NCBI GenBank assembly: GCA_008360975.2
Contig: CM039196.1
Location: 434,001 to 498,000, forward strand
Reading direction: 5' to 3'
Length of the DNA: 64,000 nt
Source of the DNA: Lichenostomus cassidix
Lineage: Eukaryota; Chordata; Aves; Passeriformes; Meliphagidae
This document shows positions 10,291-22,644 of this stretch, in pieces. The number at the start of each line of letters is the position of its first letter. Position 1 is the first letter of the stretch. The position numbers were made by a program, and so were the translations under genes. The notes under the pieces were generated by a model. The model ran no database searches and was not told where the DNA came from. It saw only the letters and a program-made list of their open reading frames with translations.

Positions 10291-12563
10291 ATATGACTTC
10301 TGTGAATATTCCCAGTGTTTGAGCAAGGCTGTTCTTGCAGTGATTTACAGCAAACAGTGCATTGCCTGGGCTCACAGTGAGCTGCTTGATTTCCTGAAGC
10401 TTTGGACCAAAAAAGGTCTAGAGGTAATTATGAACAAAACAATGGGATTTATTAATTTCCGCTGTGCCCATGGGGGAGCTTTTCAGAGAATTGTTAGATA
10501 AGAAACTCCAAGGTTGCATTTCAGTGAGTTCTCTCCTCATGCAGAAATACTTTCTGCCAGCTTTGGTGGCAGCCTGACAGCAGTGAGGGTTTGGAGGCAG
10601 GTTTAATGCCAGAGCACTTAGAGAATGACCAATTGATGACAATTTACTGGCAGTAAAAACAGGGCAGTAAAAACAGGTGTTCCATGGGTGCTTTGCAAAG
10701 TTCAGTGTGACCAAAGTGCTCAGATTGGCTATAAATGCAGGAATTGCTGCCTCTCCCCCTGGGGCCACAGCAGCTGTGGGGAAAACACCAAACCTGGACA
10801 GGAGGAACTCGATGGAATCAGCTAAAGCTGTTATTTTGCCTTGGCTCTGCCTCTGCTGTGCAGGGTAAAACAGCAGTTTTAGGCACAGGAGGTTTATCTA
10901 TCAGAGCACTACATGAGTTCTGATGAACAGCAGCCTCATAAAACTGCAGAGGCAAAGGAGGGAACTGCTGCCTGTGAGGAAGGATGCTTTTCTTTATAAA
11001 AAATCACATAATGTGGTTTGGAGAGCAGTTTGGATGGTTGTGTTCAGGGTTGTGCTGGGGGGATGAAGTGGGGCTTCAAAGGCTTGGGTTACACTGCTAA
11101 AGCTGATTTGCTGTGCTGCTGTGGCTCGGATGGCACCTCTGAAAATAGCCCTGAAATAGCCCTGGCAGTCTGCAGTGGGGCAGCTCTGGGTGTCACCACA
11201 GCCTCCTGAGCCACCCTGTGCCACCTCAGCTCCTCTGCCATCAGCACTGCACTCCCCAGGGAGCCTTCGGGGGAAAAGAGCATTTAATGAGCATTTGCAG
11301 CTGTTTGGAGACCAGGGGTGCTTCTGGAATCAAGGTTCTCCCAAAGGGAAATACCCAGAAATGGTGAGTACTGACAAAACCACGGTGTTTGTGGACTGTA
11401 AGGGGTGATGGCTGCTGTTTGCATTTCAATCCATTTTACTGCAAATAGGGGAAAGAAGGATTTTCATATTCCAGAGCAAACAGTTCCTGGAAAATGGCTA
11501 AGTTATGATGCAAACAGCTGACAAGATGTAGCACTAAGCAGGACGAAGACATGGATTGTTTTGCATACAAAATCATATTTCCTGTATCCATATTCTTGAC
11601 AGGACATGACACTGGTTGGGTCAGGCTGTGCCAGGTGCTGTCAGCTGGAAATAAACTGAGCTGGGCAACATAAACTGAGTTTAATGTGACTCAGCTGAGA
11701 GTGTGACTGCAGAGGAGCTGTTCCTGTAGCAGCTCATTTCATAGTCCTTTAAGGTGGCATTTGGAGGGACAGCTTCACGATGTATTTGGGAAGGTGATTT
11801 GGTCAGCATTGCACACAACTGTTCTGTTTCTGTGCATGAAAGGATTTGAGTTTGCTGAGTTTTCTAGTGTACAGCCCTGAGCAATGTTTCTGCCATCAGG
11901 CAGCTCTGCTGCAGTTTGATGCCATTGCTTCCATCCTAATCAGCATTTCCCCTGCAGAGCTTTCATGAGGCTTTTCCAGTAGTATTTCTCCCATGCCCAG
12001 GGATTTGGCCCCAGAGCAGGTGATGTGCACTGGCAGAAGGTGATGGCTTGGCAGGTTGTTCTGTCTCTGAGCCAAACCTCAGGGAGCTGCTGCCCTCAAA
12101 GGCTGGCTGCACCCTGCTGGAATTTATTGCTGCTTTTACACTGAGAAGGGGGAAAGCAAAGCCTCTGAGTGCTGACTGGACAAAAGCATTTCATTTGGAG
12201 CTCCTCAGCCATGTGCCCTTAATGCTGCACATTTCAGAGGGATGGAAAAGCTCTCAGAAAACAATTAATTCTAATTGTATTCTCCAGGCCTTCCTGGGAT
12301 TTCTGATTTAAGCACAGCTACCAACCTGGAGCTGAGTCTAGGGAAAAGCTCTGAGACCTGAAGCATTTAGTGAGAGCAATTAAGCTGCAGTCCCTTCTGC
12401 AGCATCAACTCAAAGCTTGGGAGAACAGCCCAGGGAAAGTCCTGGGCAGATTTGCTGGGAGCACAAGGAGAAAAACCTGAAACTTCATTTGGGGCAAACA
12501 TTGTAGGACCTTTGACATGTGCTGTGAAGCCAGACATGATCTTACTGCTAGAGTAATTTTATT

Positions 12564-12662
12564 GAAAAAAAAGCACAACGCAAACACCAAAAAAAACCCA
12601 ACTAAAAAACCAAAACACACCAAAAAACAACAAAAAATAAAACCCTACCCACCAAAAAAAAA
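12564..12662. repeat. A-rich CAAA/CCAAAA low-complexity tract
   Basis: About 100 bases almost free of G on the + strand after the first ten, built from A runs broken by C. It may be an eroded poly(A)-type tail, but no retroelement body is recognisable next to it. Confidence 0.7.
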
Positions 12663-15600
12663 TTATTCATTTTCACAAAATATATCTCAATTCTCTCACC
12701 ATTGTGGTTGCTGCTGACCTGCTTTGCTCTGCACACTTTCTGTTTTCCCCATTAAACTTAATTTCTTTGATGGACTCTCTGTAAAGACCTTTTAAAACAC
12801 CATGGCTGGTAAGTCTCAGCCTTCTGCAGTGCTCCAGACTGACTTGGGACCTGACCAGGACAATATCTGTCACTTTTTATGCCATTGCTTTAATTGCTGG
12901 CAGCACTGACAGAATGCTGTTTAAAAAAGTACTTTTCCAAATGCAGACATGCTTAGCCATTGAGCCATCTAACTGTGGGGTTTAGATTTTCTGCCCATTT
13001 CTTATCTTCATCTTTGGCTTTCCTGTTGTTTAGGCTGTGGTTTTTAGAGGCATCATTTGGTTTAATACTGAATCTGCTTCCTGGTATTTGTAGTGAAGAA
13101 AAATGGCAGAATGTGGGTTTATTTAAGAAGGACATTCATCTGTGATGAAGACTAATCTTGGTTCTATCCACACTGCTGTCAACCATCTTTAAATGGATAA
13201 ATATAGCTGCAGGCAAGGGAGTCTAACTGCAGCAGAAAGCAAGCTGAAGAAAGAAATACATTAAAAAAATCCAAATAAACTGCTTTTAACCATCTGAAAA
13301 TCTGCAAAAAAAAAAATTTCAAAACATCCTGGGTTTAAATCAGTTCATACAAACACACATTGCATTTCCAGCTCACATGCTTGCTCTGCTTTTGATTTTC
13401 CCTTTTGGCAATTTATTCAGAGTAGAGTTGGTGGGTAGAATCTCAGAGGAGAATAGAAGCCAGTGTTTTGAGAACTAATGAAGTAATTATCTAAAGCACT
13501 ATTTACAATGATTATTTAGAAGATAATGAGACCCTTTAATTATGTTTGTTCTGCATAGCTAGCCGTTCAATAATTCAGGGTATTGCCATACAATCTTCTC
13601 TATGTTTACTTTGCACATTTTTTGTGTAGAAAAATGTCACATTTTTGTGTCTGTGAAGCACAAATCTGGGCTCTCTTCTGGGCATTGTTTGTCTCATGAA
13701 AATCACTCTGGTTGGAGTTGGAGCTTTTTGGGCTCAGCCTTCTTCAGTGAGATGTGGAACAAAAGAAATTAAGTGTGAAATGAAGCTGCACCTCTGGAAG
13801 GCTGTCATGGCTTTATTCCTATCAAGCAGTATTTACATGCATTATGCTCTAATGTTTCTGTTAACATTTATCTTCCTGGAGGTGAAGCTTCACTTGCAGC
13901 TTATTTCCATTTTGGGAGTAATGATAATTATGTTTAGAATATAAGGGTTTTTTAAAAGAGCTCCTTTGTGTGCAGAAATTCAGAGCATGGTTAACATTTT
14001 AATAGCCAATGAAGGTTTCACCAATATGTGACTTTGCTGCTGAAATGAACAATTCTGCTGAAGCCCATGGTTAGCAATGCCTGAACAGTGCATTCTCCCT
14101 GGGCAGAAACATCCTTGGCAGGGCTGGGAAATGCTGCAGGATTTCCAACCCTGCTGCTCCAGGAGGGCTGGAACCAGGAGGGGAAATCTCCACTTATTTA
14201 GGGTCAAATCAGCTCCCCTGGAATCTCCCCAGTGCCTCCAAGAGGTGCTGCAAGGGACGCTGATCTGCCAACCTTCTGTGCACCTGGAGGAGAACATTTG
14301 TGTTTTACTGGAGTGTATTTAAAATATATAACATAGTATTATAAAAGTTAAAAGTTCAGAAGGCTTATGGAGCAATACAGTATTGGGTTTCATGTGGCTG
14401 CCATGCTAAACCAGCTAAAAGAAATGCATTTAAGCAGGGAGCCCACAGTTAATGATGAATAAAGTGAGATTCTGAAATACCTGCACAAGTACAAATGAGC
14501 TGTTCAATTTCAGACACCAAAACCCACCCAGCGTGTCCAAAGCTTAGAGATGCAAGACAGTTGAGTGCTCTGGCAGGGAGGGAGGAAGGAAAGGCATCTA
14601 GAAAGGAAGGAGGAAATATCCCATAATGTCCCTGATACCTTGGAGCTGCAGCTGGGAATTGGTGCTGACTGACTTCATTAAAAGTCCCAAAAGCCAATTC
14701 AGCCTCTCCAGAGGGTTGAAATGCTCTCCAGCCACATTTCCCCCGTTCCAGAAGAAGGCAATCAGCCCCATTGTGGCTCCTGGCTGCTCTGGGCTGGATT
14801 CCCCCGAGGCAAATCCATCACTTTCACAAGTGGATAAACCCTGACTGAAGAACGAGAGGAGGACAAAGTGGTGAGTAAGCATTTCCAATCCAGGACATAC
14901 CAGAATTTGTCTGAAAATTTGCCTGGCTTTTTCTTTTGGAAGTTATTAGCAACTATTTTGAATAAGCATTTTTAAAAATCTTACTGCATAGAGGAGCCAT
15001 ATATATCCTTGTTATAAAATGCTTTCTGGTGTGGGTTGTGCCTCTAGCATGCACAACAGTGAGTTAAACCCGAGTCCTGCTGTTTGGCAGGCAGCTGGAA
15101 AAGTGGAGATGCTTTTTGAGACAAAAAATGGACAAGAAGCACAATCAGAGCACAGCCACTTGTGAGCTCCAAAGCCACCACTTTCCTGTGGTTCCTCTGG
15201 CTGCAGAGTTGAGTGTTTTGGTTCTGTAGTGGTTTAATCACAATTACTGCCAATTCTGTCAAAGAGGAGTTGCTCTAGAGCTTGAGGCACTTTTGAGGAC
15301 AGTTCAGTGTCCTGCTGATGCTGAACTGAGCTGGAGGTGCAGCTTTTGGGAATCAGCTCCTTTCACCTCAGCTGAGGAAATGTGTTTATCCCCCAGCAGG
15401 GAGCTCACAGGAAGGATTCCAGTTTTCTGTGTCTCCTGGGTTTCCCACAAGGCCTGCCTGGTCTGCCTTTAACTCTGTTCCCACATCTGATATCACACTT
15501 GTGGTGAACTGATGCTCTTGCCCACTGCAAACACTCTAAACATTCATTGTTATAAATAATTACAGCTCCTTTTCATGGTGCCCACATTAGAAAAGGTCTC

Positions 15601-16030
15601 TGCCTCCTGAGCTGCTTACCAAGTGCCACATTTATTTTAAAACAAATTCATTTGCATGTGCAGAAGAGTGCATTCAGAATACTCCTACAGCACAGAGCCA
15701 TTTCTCACCACGTATTTACAGTTCCTCAATAGTCACTGATGGCAGCATTTAAAAAAAGTTCACCTAAAATTAGGTTCAGAGCCATGAGAAGAACCACAGC
15801 AAGTTTCTACCGTGGGCTCTGGAGGTGCTGAGCAGAATATTGTGTGAATGGCATTTCTGTAGGGAGCTGCAGAGCTGCCAGCTCTGCTGAGCTCAGGGGT
15901 TAATTTTGGGTTACAGGAGCCTTTCCTGTGCTGGAGATGTGATCAGGGTCACCTCTGAGAGCTCTGCTCTCCTGCCCTGAGCCTGACAGCTGCACACTCT
16001 TGTGCTCCTGGCTTTGCAGCTATACATGAC

Positions 16031-16320
16031 TTTTGTCACACTTCCCATTTTTACATACATATATATATATGTGTATATATATGTGTATATATATATACAC
16101 ATAATAAATAAATATAAATATATATATATTTATACATATACATATATATATGCACACACATATATTTTGTCACACTTCCCATTTATACATATATATATGT
16201 ATATATGTTGTGTATAATAAATATATATAAATATATCTATAATATATAAATACATTTATACATACATATATATATATATATTCACACACACATATATTTT
16301 GTCACACTTCTCATTTATAC
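16031..16320. repeat. About 133-bp tandem repeat with AT microsatellite core
   Basis: The anchor TTTTGTCACACTTCCCATTT recurs at 16031, 16165 and 16297 (one mismatch in the third), giving periods of 134 and 132. Between anchors lie TATA/CATATA/GTATAT runs that are self-complementary and could form cruciforms. Confidence 0.9.
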
Positions 16321-17582
16321 AGCTCCCCCCAATGTATTTTTGGGCATGGTTTTCCTCCCAATAGGAGGCAAATAAAACCATGACACACATCAGTCTTAGA
16401 AAGAAAGCATAAATTCACAGGGCAATAAAATCCAGCAAGTGTTGACATGAATTTTTAACCACAGCTGATATATCTATTTTTTTTTAATCCCTAAAATAAC
16501 AGAAATTACCATAAACTTCAGGCAAGTTTGAAGAAAATAAAGGCAAAATCTCTGATTCGCTGCAGCCCAGCTGGATTCACATATCCATGCACAAGAGTTG
16601 GGTTTAGATTACGTATTTGCTTTCTATGTTTTCCCTCATCAAAGCTGGTTCATTGCTAAGGCAAGCAGTGCTGAGCTGAGTGACTCACACTTGCAGCCAG
16701 GATGCTTTTCTTGGGTTTCCATTGAGCATTCTTTTCTTCCCACACAGATATAAATAAGTGCCCCTGCTGACTTCCTCCCATTTATACTAGAAAAGCAAAT
16801 GTGACATTTTAAAAATTGCATTAAAATATCATTTCTGTGATTAAAGGGGAGCTGTTAACTTCTGTTATAACCTCACAAGTTCTACTCTCACACACTGACA
16901 CCCCCAGTCCACAACACAGTGCAGTAATGTGCAGAAAAAAGTAAAATCTGAACTGACTTGCTGTAAATGCTCAGTAATTAGAGACTTTTGAGATCTGACT
17001 AGAAAAAAGAACAGACTCTGAACTTCCTTTTCCAACAAGGAAATGGAATTTCTTCTTGCTTGGTATTGTGAGCTTCAACTTTCCTCAAACATGAAATGCA
17101 CACCTGAAATGGGACTAAATGCCAAGTCATGCTGGCCAAATAGAGAGAGCCTGACTCACCGTGAGCAGAGGAAAGATGAAAATTAGGGTAGTGGTGGTAG
17201 GAGAGAGAGATCTCAGTCACTGTGTTTACCCTCTGGGAGAGGTCTTGCTTATACAAGATTAAATGTCATGTGAAGTGACAAAGCAGCTGCTCAGGCAGTG
17301 CCTGCAGCAGCACAGGGCGTGGGGAGTTCTCTGGTGGAGTTAGTTTGCTGCTCAGAGCCACCAGAGCAGGACAGAGAAACCAGCCCTGCTGGAGGAAGGA
17401 GTGGGAGCTGTGAAACTGCCAGGTGATTCGGCAATATATTGGGATTTTAGAAAGGATTTGATGCTGAAATATCCATCCCACCTCACCCAGCCCTGCCTGT
17501 TTGCTCTGCACCCTGTGCTCTCCATGGGGAAACAGCCAAGGGAACACAGGGAGCTCCTTGTGCTTCTTCCCCCTGAGCCCCA

Positions 17583-17647
17583 GGGCTGCTCTGGGCTGCT
17601 CTGGGCTGCTCTGGCTGCTCTGGGCTGCTCTGGGCTGCTCTGGGCTC
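17583..17647. repeat. 10-bp minisatellite (GGGCTGCTCT)n
   Basis: Six and a half tandem units, one shortened to nine bases. Open frames across it on both strands are produced by the repeat. Confidence 0.93.
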
Positions 17648-18066
17648 AGAGGTGTGACAGCAGTGCCTCTGCTCTGCTCTCAGGCCGCTGCCACCCCTGC
17701 TGTCATCCACCTCCCAAAACACCAACGTGAGCTCCTCCTGACCCTGATGAGGACAGACACAAGAGGTGTGCAAGGAACAAATTGCTCCTAGATGTCCCCA
17801 AGCCTCGGGTGACAGTGGTGTCCCCTGGTGTGGCAGGCAGGAGCAGAGCTGTCACCCTGAGCCCTGGGAGGGCAGGAGGGCAGCAGGCACTGCACACCTC
17901 TCACCTGCCTGCACCTCACCTGGGCCATCAGCTCTCCTTGGCTCTGCTGGGAAAATTGGGCTTCACTGTGAGAGAAGAAATTGATTTCAGGCCAAGAGCA
18001 TCACTGAGCCATTCCAGATCTGTTCTGAGGTGTTTTAATAAGCTATTGATGAATTTTGTTCCACAG

Positions 18067-18174
18067 CCCAGAGAGGGCAACAAGAAAGCAAAACAAACAC
18101 CTGAAGAGTCTCCACGCTGCAGAGCTGAGGGCAGAAGCAGAGAGAGGAGAAGCTCAGTGGATGCTCAGAGCAAG
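18067..18174 (+). CDS. Candidate coding exon of unrecognised gene
   Basis: A 108-nt, 36-codon open segment bounded by TTTTGTTCCACAG and GTGAGT, in phase 0 at both ends. It reads PREGNKKAKQTPEESPRCRA then EGRSRERRSSVDAQSK: hydrophilic, basic and Ser/Arg-rich, as in disordered protein. It joins in frame to the segment at 19872. I do not recognise it. It may be a 5' exon of a longer RIMBP2 isoform (the next gene on this strand) or part of an undescribed gene. Support is splice-site quality and phase consistency only. Confidence 0.4.
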
Positions 18175-18653
18175 GTGAGTGTTCCACACTCCAAAACCTT
18201 CCAGTGGCTTTCCTGACACGTGGCATGGCAGTGACTGGATGTGCAGGGCTGAATGTCAGGTGGAACAGATGTCTGCACCTGCAGCCCAGGGCACACCGAG
18301 GTGGAGCTCAGCTTTGGCTTCCCTGACCTGTTTGGTTTGGTTTGTTTCAGCACAAATTCTGTAATTCTCTGCTCTTTTAGGAGTTATGCTGTGAATGTTA
18401 AGCAGTTACAGACTATCCCATTATGACTTTTCTTTTTTACTCTTCTAATTGGAGTTATTTACTGCTTTTTTGGTAAGATACCTAATTTAAAATATCGGTC
18501 AATTTGAGGTGATCCCCCAATTAAAAAATCTCATGCTGATGTTAAATGCCTTTTGTGATGATTCCTGCATATTTACACCTGTGGCTTGTGTAAGAGGAGG
18601 ATCAACATCTTCCCAAAAACCTTTGGGTCTGAGGCTGGCATGGAGGAAGGAAG

Positions 18654-18716
18654 CAGTGAGGATGTGAGGATGAGGATGAAGTAGTGAGCAGTGAGGATAA
18701 CCCGAGGATGCCCTCG
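18654..18716. repeat. Imperfect GAGGAT/GTGAGGAT purine-rich repeat
   Basis: Repeated GTGAGGAT, GAGGATGA and GTGAGCA words over about 60 bases; degenerate. Confidence 0.6.
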
Positions 18717-19158
18717 AGGTGGAGGCACAGCCCTGTTTGCCTGCAGGGAAACTGCTTTTCCAGTGACATTGGGGTGCCCCAGTGACAGCCAGTTTTTCCT
18801 ATTGTTTCCTCTGATTCACCTTTTCTGTTCACTAATGGATCCACTCTCCAGACTTTTCAATGCTTCTCCCTTCAGTAGATACAAACACAGTAAAAAATGC
18901 TTTAAAAGATCAATAAACACTTAAGTGCTTGGCAACTCTCAGACTATTTACTCTATCATTTACTCAACAGTTTAATGCTTAATAGAAGGACCTCACCTGT
19001 GAAATATTCATGTGCAGATTTAGCAGATATAACACACCTCAGGTTGGTTCTGATTTTCTGGTTCTTTTTATTCACAAGAAAATCAGAAGTTCCAGAGCAC
19101 AGAACTGTGTGCTGGGCAGTGACACCTGAGGAGCCTGCCTGGGCTCAGAGGGAGGATG

Positions 19159-19346
19159 TTTGTGAGGATCACTTTGTGGGGATCAGTTAGTTTGTGGGGA
19201 TAACCTTTTGGGGATCAGTTTGTGGGGATCAGTTAGTTTGTGGGGATAACCTTTTGGGGATCAGTTTGGGAGGATTAGTTTGGGAGGATCAGTTTGGGAG
19301 GATCAGTTTGGGAGGATCACTTTTTGGGGATCACTTAGTGAGGATC
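19159..19346. repeat. Minisatellite based on GGGGATCAGTTTG
   Basis: About 13-15 imperfect units. A longer block (TTGTGGGGATCAGTTAGTTT followed by GTGGGGATAACCTTTTGGGG) is itself duplicated at the start, then simpler GGAGGATCAGTTTG units follow. Confidence 0.9.
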
Positions 19347-19871
19347 AAACCGAGTTGGGCTCAGACCCCCCCGAGCTGTGCCTGGGCTCATCCTGGAGGG
19401 AAGGAGAGCAGCTGGCAAGGAGGCTGTGAAGTCCTGGGAAAGGGGCAGAGAAAAGGTGCTGCTTTAATTCTTGCCTGTGTTCCTCACCACCCAAACCCCT
19501 TCAGTTGGCAATAAGCTGTGCTGGGGAAGAACAGCAGCAGTGCAGAGCAGCAGCACTTTGTTGCCATCAAGTGGTAAATGCATTGGTGTCTCTACAGCAC
19601 TGATCATGGCTGGCTGGGAGCCACTGAGGGGGAAAAAAAAGAAAATAAATTGTCTGCTTTTCATTTCTTTGCATTATCCCTATCTCTTTACTGGTGATTG
19701 ATCAAGCAAAATTGTCTCTTGCTCACTTACAGCTTGAATGAAATGTCTGAGGAAGAAAATTTTCAAATAAAGCACTTATTCTATGATTTTTGAAAGAAGT
19801 TGAATTATATTCTTTCCCTCAGACAAAGCTTTAGCAAGAATGACATGACAAATGTATTTTCTCTTTACCAG

Positions 19872-20096
19872 GCTGTCAACCCTTCAACTTCCCTGACAGT
19901 GTCATCCAATAACAGTGCTGTCATCACCAAAACAATCACCAGCACACTGCCTCTGAAGCAGAAAATGCACTTTGTCAATGCTAAGTCTCAACATCTGCAA
20001 AATACCAACAACCAACCCAAAAGTATAAAAGGTCTGGAGGTCCAACTGCTGCCAGGGGAGTGTGAAGAACTCCAAAATCAGCTGGGCTGCCTGAGG
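19872..20096 (+). CDS. Candidate coding exon of unrecognised gene
   Basis: A 225-nt, 75-codon open segment after an excellent acceptor (TTTTCTCTTTACCAG) and before GTAGGT; an alternative donor GTAAAA lies 4 nt downstream. Both ends are phase 0 with the first donor. It begins AVNPSTSLTVSSNNSAVITK, Ser/Thr/Asn-rich, and ends KSIKGLEVQLLPGECEELQN then QLGCLR, which could start a coiled coil. It joins in frame to 18067-18174. No family recognised; the closest general resemblance is to the N-terminal coiled-coil regions of RIM-binding proteins, which is weak. Confidence 0.42.
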
Positions 20097-21220
20097 GTAG
20101 GTAAAAATCCACTTCTATTCTCTATATTGAACTGTGTTGGCAAAGAAGCCACATAAACTACCAAATTAGTAATAAAATGTTGATGATAATAAAGTCTCAA
20201 CATCTTACAGTTCCAGTAAAATGTCAGTTCTCATCTGCTGTGGCATAACGAGTTGCATATGTCAAATTTTCATGACTCAACTTGCTAAACATATTCTTGA
20301 GATAAAGAATATGTTTCAAAACCTTCATGGCAGTGAGTCTGTACTGCTAGTTTAAAAAACAAGTTGCTATTTTACTTTCAGAGTGACTTAATTGTTCATA
20401 TAATTAATTGTTCATATAATTAATTATTCATATAATTTTCCATATTTTTAAAAATAAGGCTTCCAGAAAGTTTATGATAATTTACATATTTTTTACATGT
20501 ATGTTTCCACACTCCCCATGTACAGCTATACATGTTTGAAATCCTCCCATGGAAAGGAACGAGGAGAGCTGGTTTGGCTCAGTGTAACACACTAATAACA
20601 CCATTTTGCAGTGATCTGACAGATTCTCAAGTGTCAAGTTGGCCTAGCAAATTTTTGTTTTGCTGTACAAATGCACATAAGGGAGCAGTCAGGCTCATCC
20701 AGGCTCCAGCCCAGACAAGCCAGAGCTCCAAAATTGCCACCTGGAGTATTCTGGGATCTGTGCTTGCTGCTGAAGCTCAGTGTGGTAAGCACTGATCTAG
20801 GCAGAAGGAAAATTTGAGTTTGAAGCTTGCATGGAGCTCAACTGAGGAAAAAAGTCCAACTTGCCAAAATTAGACTTCAAAAAAAAGAAAAAGCCATTTA
20901 TGTCACAAGTGGTTATAAAAGTAAGAGTGCACTTGCCTGGTGGTCAGAGCCATAATCTAATCTGGGAATGAGCCTGGCTAGGAACAGCTTTTCCTCAGAA
21001 AATGCCAGAGTTTGGTTGTTCCTGCCACAGTCATGAGTAATCCCAGGGAAGGTCATTTGGGGCTGAGATTTGCACACCAGAGTGGTCTTGGGTCCCTCAT
21101 GTTTAGATTTTGGACTTCTCATGCAGAAGATTCTAGTCCTTCTAGAATGTGCCAATGCAGCCCTTCAGGGAAGAAAGCACAGATTGGCTACAAACCTCTC
21201 CTCATCTCTTTTCCTTGCAG
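20097..21220 (+). other. Candidate intron with a 16-bp tandem repeat
   Basis: Holds three 16-bp units of ATTGTTCATATAATTA at about 20391-20438 in otherwise unremarkable AT-rich sequence. Confidence 0.4.
20388..20438. repeat. Three-copy 16-bp AT-rich tandem repeat
   Basis: Units start near 20391, 20407 and 20423; the third has G to A in the ATTG word. The unit contains TAATTA-type cores. Confidence 0.88.
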
Positions 21221-21835
21221 TTTCTCATAACCAGGGATCAGATCTTTAGCTGCTTCATTCATCTAATGAGGGAGATTTTTCAGCACATTTTTCAGCTGCT
21301 TTGCAGATCATGCTGTGACCATCAATTAATTCCAAACCTCTGAGATGAAATGTGTCTCACCCAAGTGGGACTGGTGGTTCTCAGTGCTCCTAGAAGCTTT
21401 GGGGCTCAAACACATGGATGGCTGGGAATTGCTGCACCCAGAAATGCAGACAAAGCCGTTCTGGAATGACTCCCTAGCTGTTCAGCAAACATCATGGCTC
21501 ATGGGAAACCAAGAGACAGAGACCCTCTGACACTCCCTCTTCCCTGGCTCCCAGTTCCTTCCAGAGGAGCATCAGATGCTGGCAGCTCCTGGAGAGCAGG
21601 GAACTCCCCATGCACTATGAAAGAACTATTAGGCTTGAGGGGAAATCTGCCTTCCTTTGTTAATGCCAAACTTTCCCCCAAATTCTCCTCCTCTTCCTCA
21701 TTTTGCTTGTGGGTAAAACTATGGGAGGAAGGTTGGTATCTGAGAAGGAACTGTAGGAACGACATCATTGAATTGAGGGATGTATTTCTCTGGATGCTTT
21801 ACCAGAATGCAATAAAATAGTGCTTTGAGAGTGCA
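21221..21835 (+). other. Possible terminal exon of the candidate gene
   Basis: A long pyrimidine tract (CCTCTCCTCATCTCTTTTCC) ends TTGCAG at 21220. Read in phase 0 the segment gives FLITRDQIFSCFIHLMREIF and ends after QLIPNL at TGA (21341-21343). AATAAA lies at 21811-21816 with GT-containing sequence after it. The encoded tail is hydrophobic and Cys-rich and has no family match, so it may be a chance acceptor. Offered only because the phase, stop and polyadenylation signal agree with the two upstream segments. Confidence 0.2.
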
Positions 21836-22384
21836 CTATTTCCTTCCTCTGTTAAATACTAGAAGGAAAATACAGAAGTTCCACTCAACATCAGTCAGAT
21901 GTTTTCTTGGTGATTTAACCTTCATCGGCCTGGAGAGTTCAGTCATGTTGTAGTGAATGGATTCCCAAAGTGATCAGATTCTGTCACTGGGATCATCTCT
22001 GATGAGGAGAAACCAGGAGGAAAAAACAATGAAAAAACGGTTGAAGCTGAGTTTTCAAAAAATGGCTTTATTTCAAATCTTTCCCTGCACCCCCTTAGGG
22101 CATCTCCCTCTGCCTGCCGGGGAGATGCTGCTGCAGCCCACCAGCTCAGTGCGAGCGCAGCGCTCGGGGAACAAGAGCGGCAGAACCCTGGGATGCTCCA
22201 GGAAATCTGCCGTAATCCCTTCTGCCCGGCAGCTTCCATTGGGCAGCCCGGGCGGCGAGAAAAAAGCTGCGGCTCGCATTCACAGTTCATTGGCTGTGCC
22301 AGCAGGCCACGGGTGACCTAGAGAGATCTGCGATTGCACTGCTGGGCGGCAGAGCGAACCCCGCGGAGCCCAGCGCCGAGCCTC

Positions 22385-22434
22385 CCATCCATCCATCATC
22401 CATCCATCATCCATCTATCCATCCATCCATCCAT
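22385..22434. repeat. (ATCC)n microsatellite in the CpG island
   Basis: About 50 bases of ATCC units interrupted by ATC and TATC variants. Confidence 0.93.
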
Positions 22435-22516
22435 CGCACCCCGGCCGGTTCGACCCGACCCGATCCGATCCGATCCGCGCAGCCCCGGCGCGGCTCCTGC
22501 CGGGCCATGTGAGCCA

Positions 22517-22556
22517 GGCACGGCACGGCACGGCACGGCACGGCACGGCACGGCAC
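22517..22556. repeat. (GGCAC)8 pentanucleotide repeat in the putative 5' UTR
   Basis: Eight perfect GGCAC units over 40 bases, starting 5 bases after the ATG-TGA start-stop element. Confidence 0.97.
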
Positions 22557-22644
22557 CGAGAGAAACCATCTTGGGGCGGCTCGAGCAGCTCAGCGCCCAT
22601 AGGCTCGGCAGCGCTGCACGGCGATGATGCTCGCCAGCCGCGCC

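Larger units (their letters stand above)
10291..18066. other. Intergenic region downstream of STX2
   Basis: About 7.8 kb without a gene I can support. Short open frames here have no recognisable motif. Isolated strong donor-like sites occur (GTGAGT after 11363 and after 14870) but without matching acceptors and coding frames. It contains an A-rich tract (12564-12662), a tandem AT-rich repeat (16031-16320) and a 10-bp minisatellite (17583-17647). Confidence 0.6.
18175..19871 (+). other. Candidate intron with two repeat tracts
   Basis: Lies between the two candidate exons. It contains a GAGGAT-like purine tract (18654-18716) and a 13-14 bp minisatellite (19159-19346). No other coding signal is visible. 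Confidence 0.4.

Noticed and set aside
17684..17726. 43-nt segment between CTCTCAG and GTGAGC, possible upstream exon of the candidate gene
   Set aside because: Length does not give the phase-0 end needed to join 18067 with an identifiable start, and the acceptor lies inside repeat-like sequence.
17401..17791. Several ORFs around the GGGCTGCTCT repeat
   Set aside because: Repeat-generated, competing on both strands, no domain or splice support.
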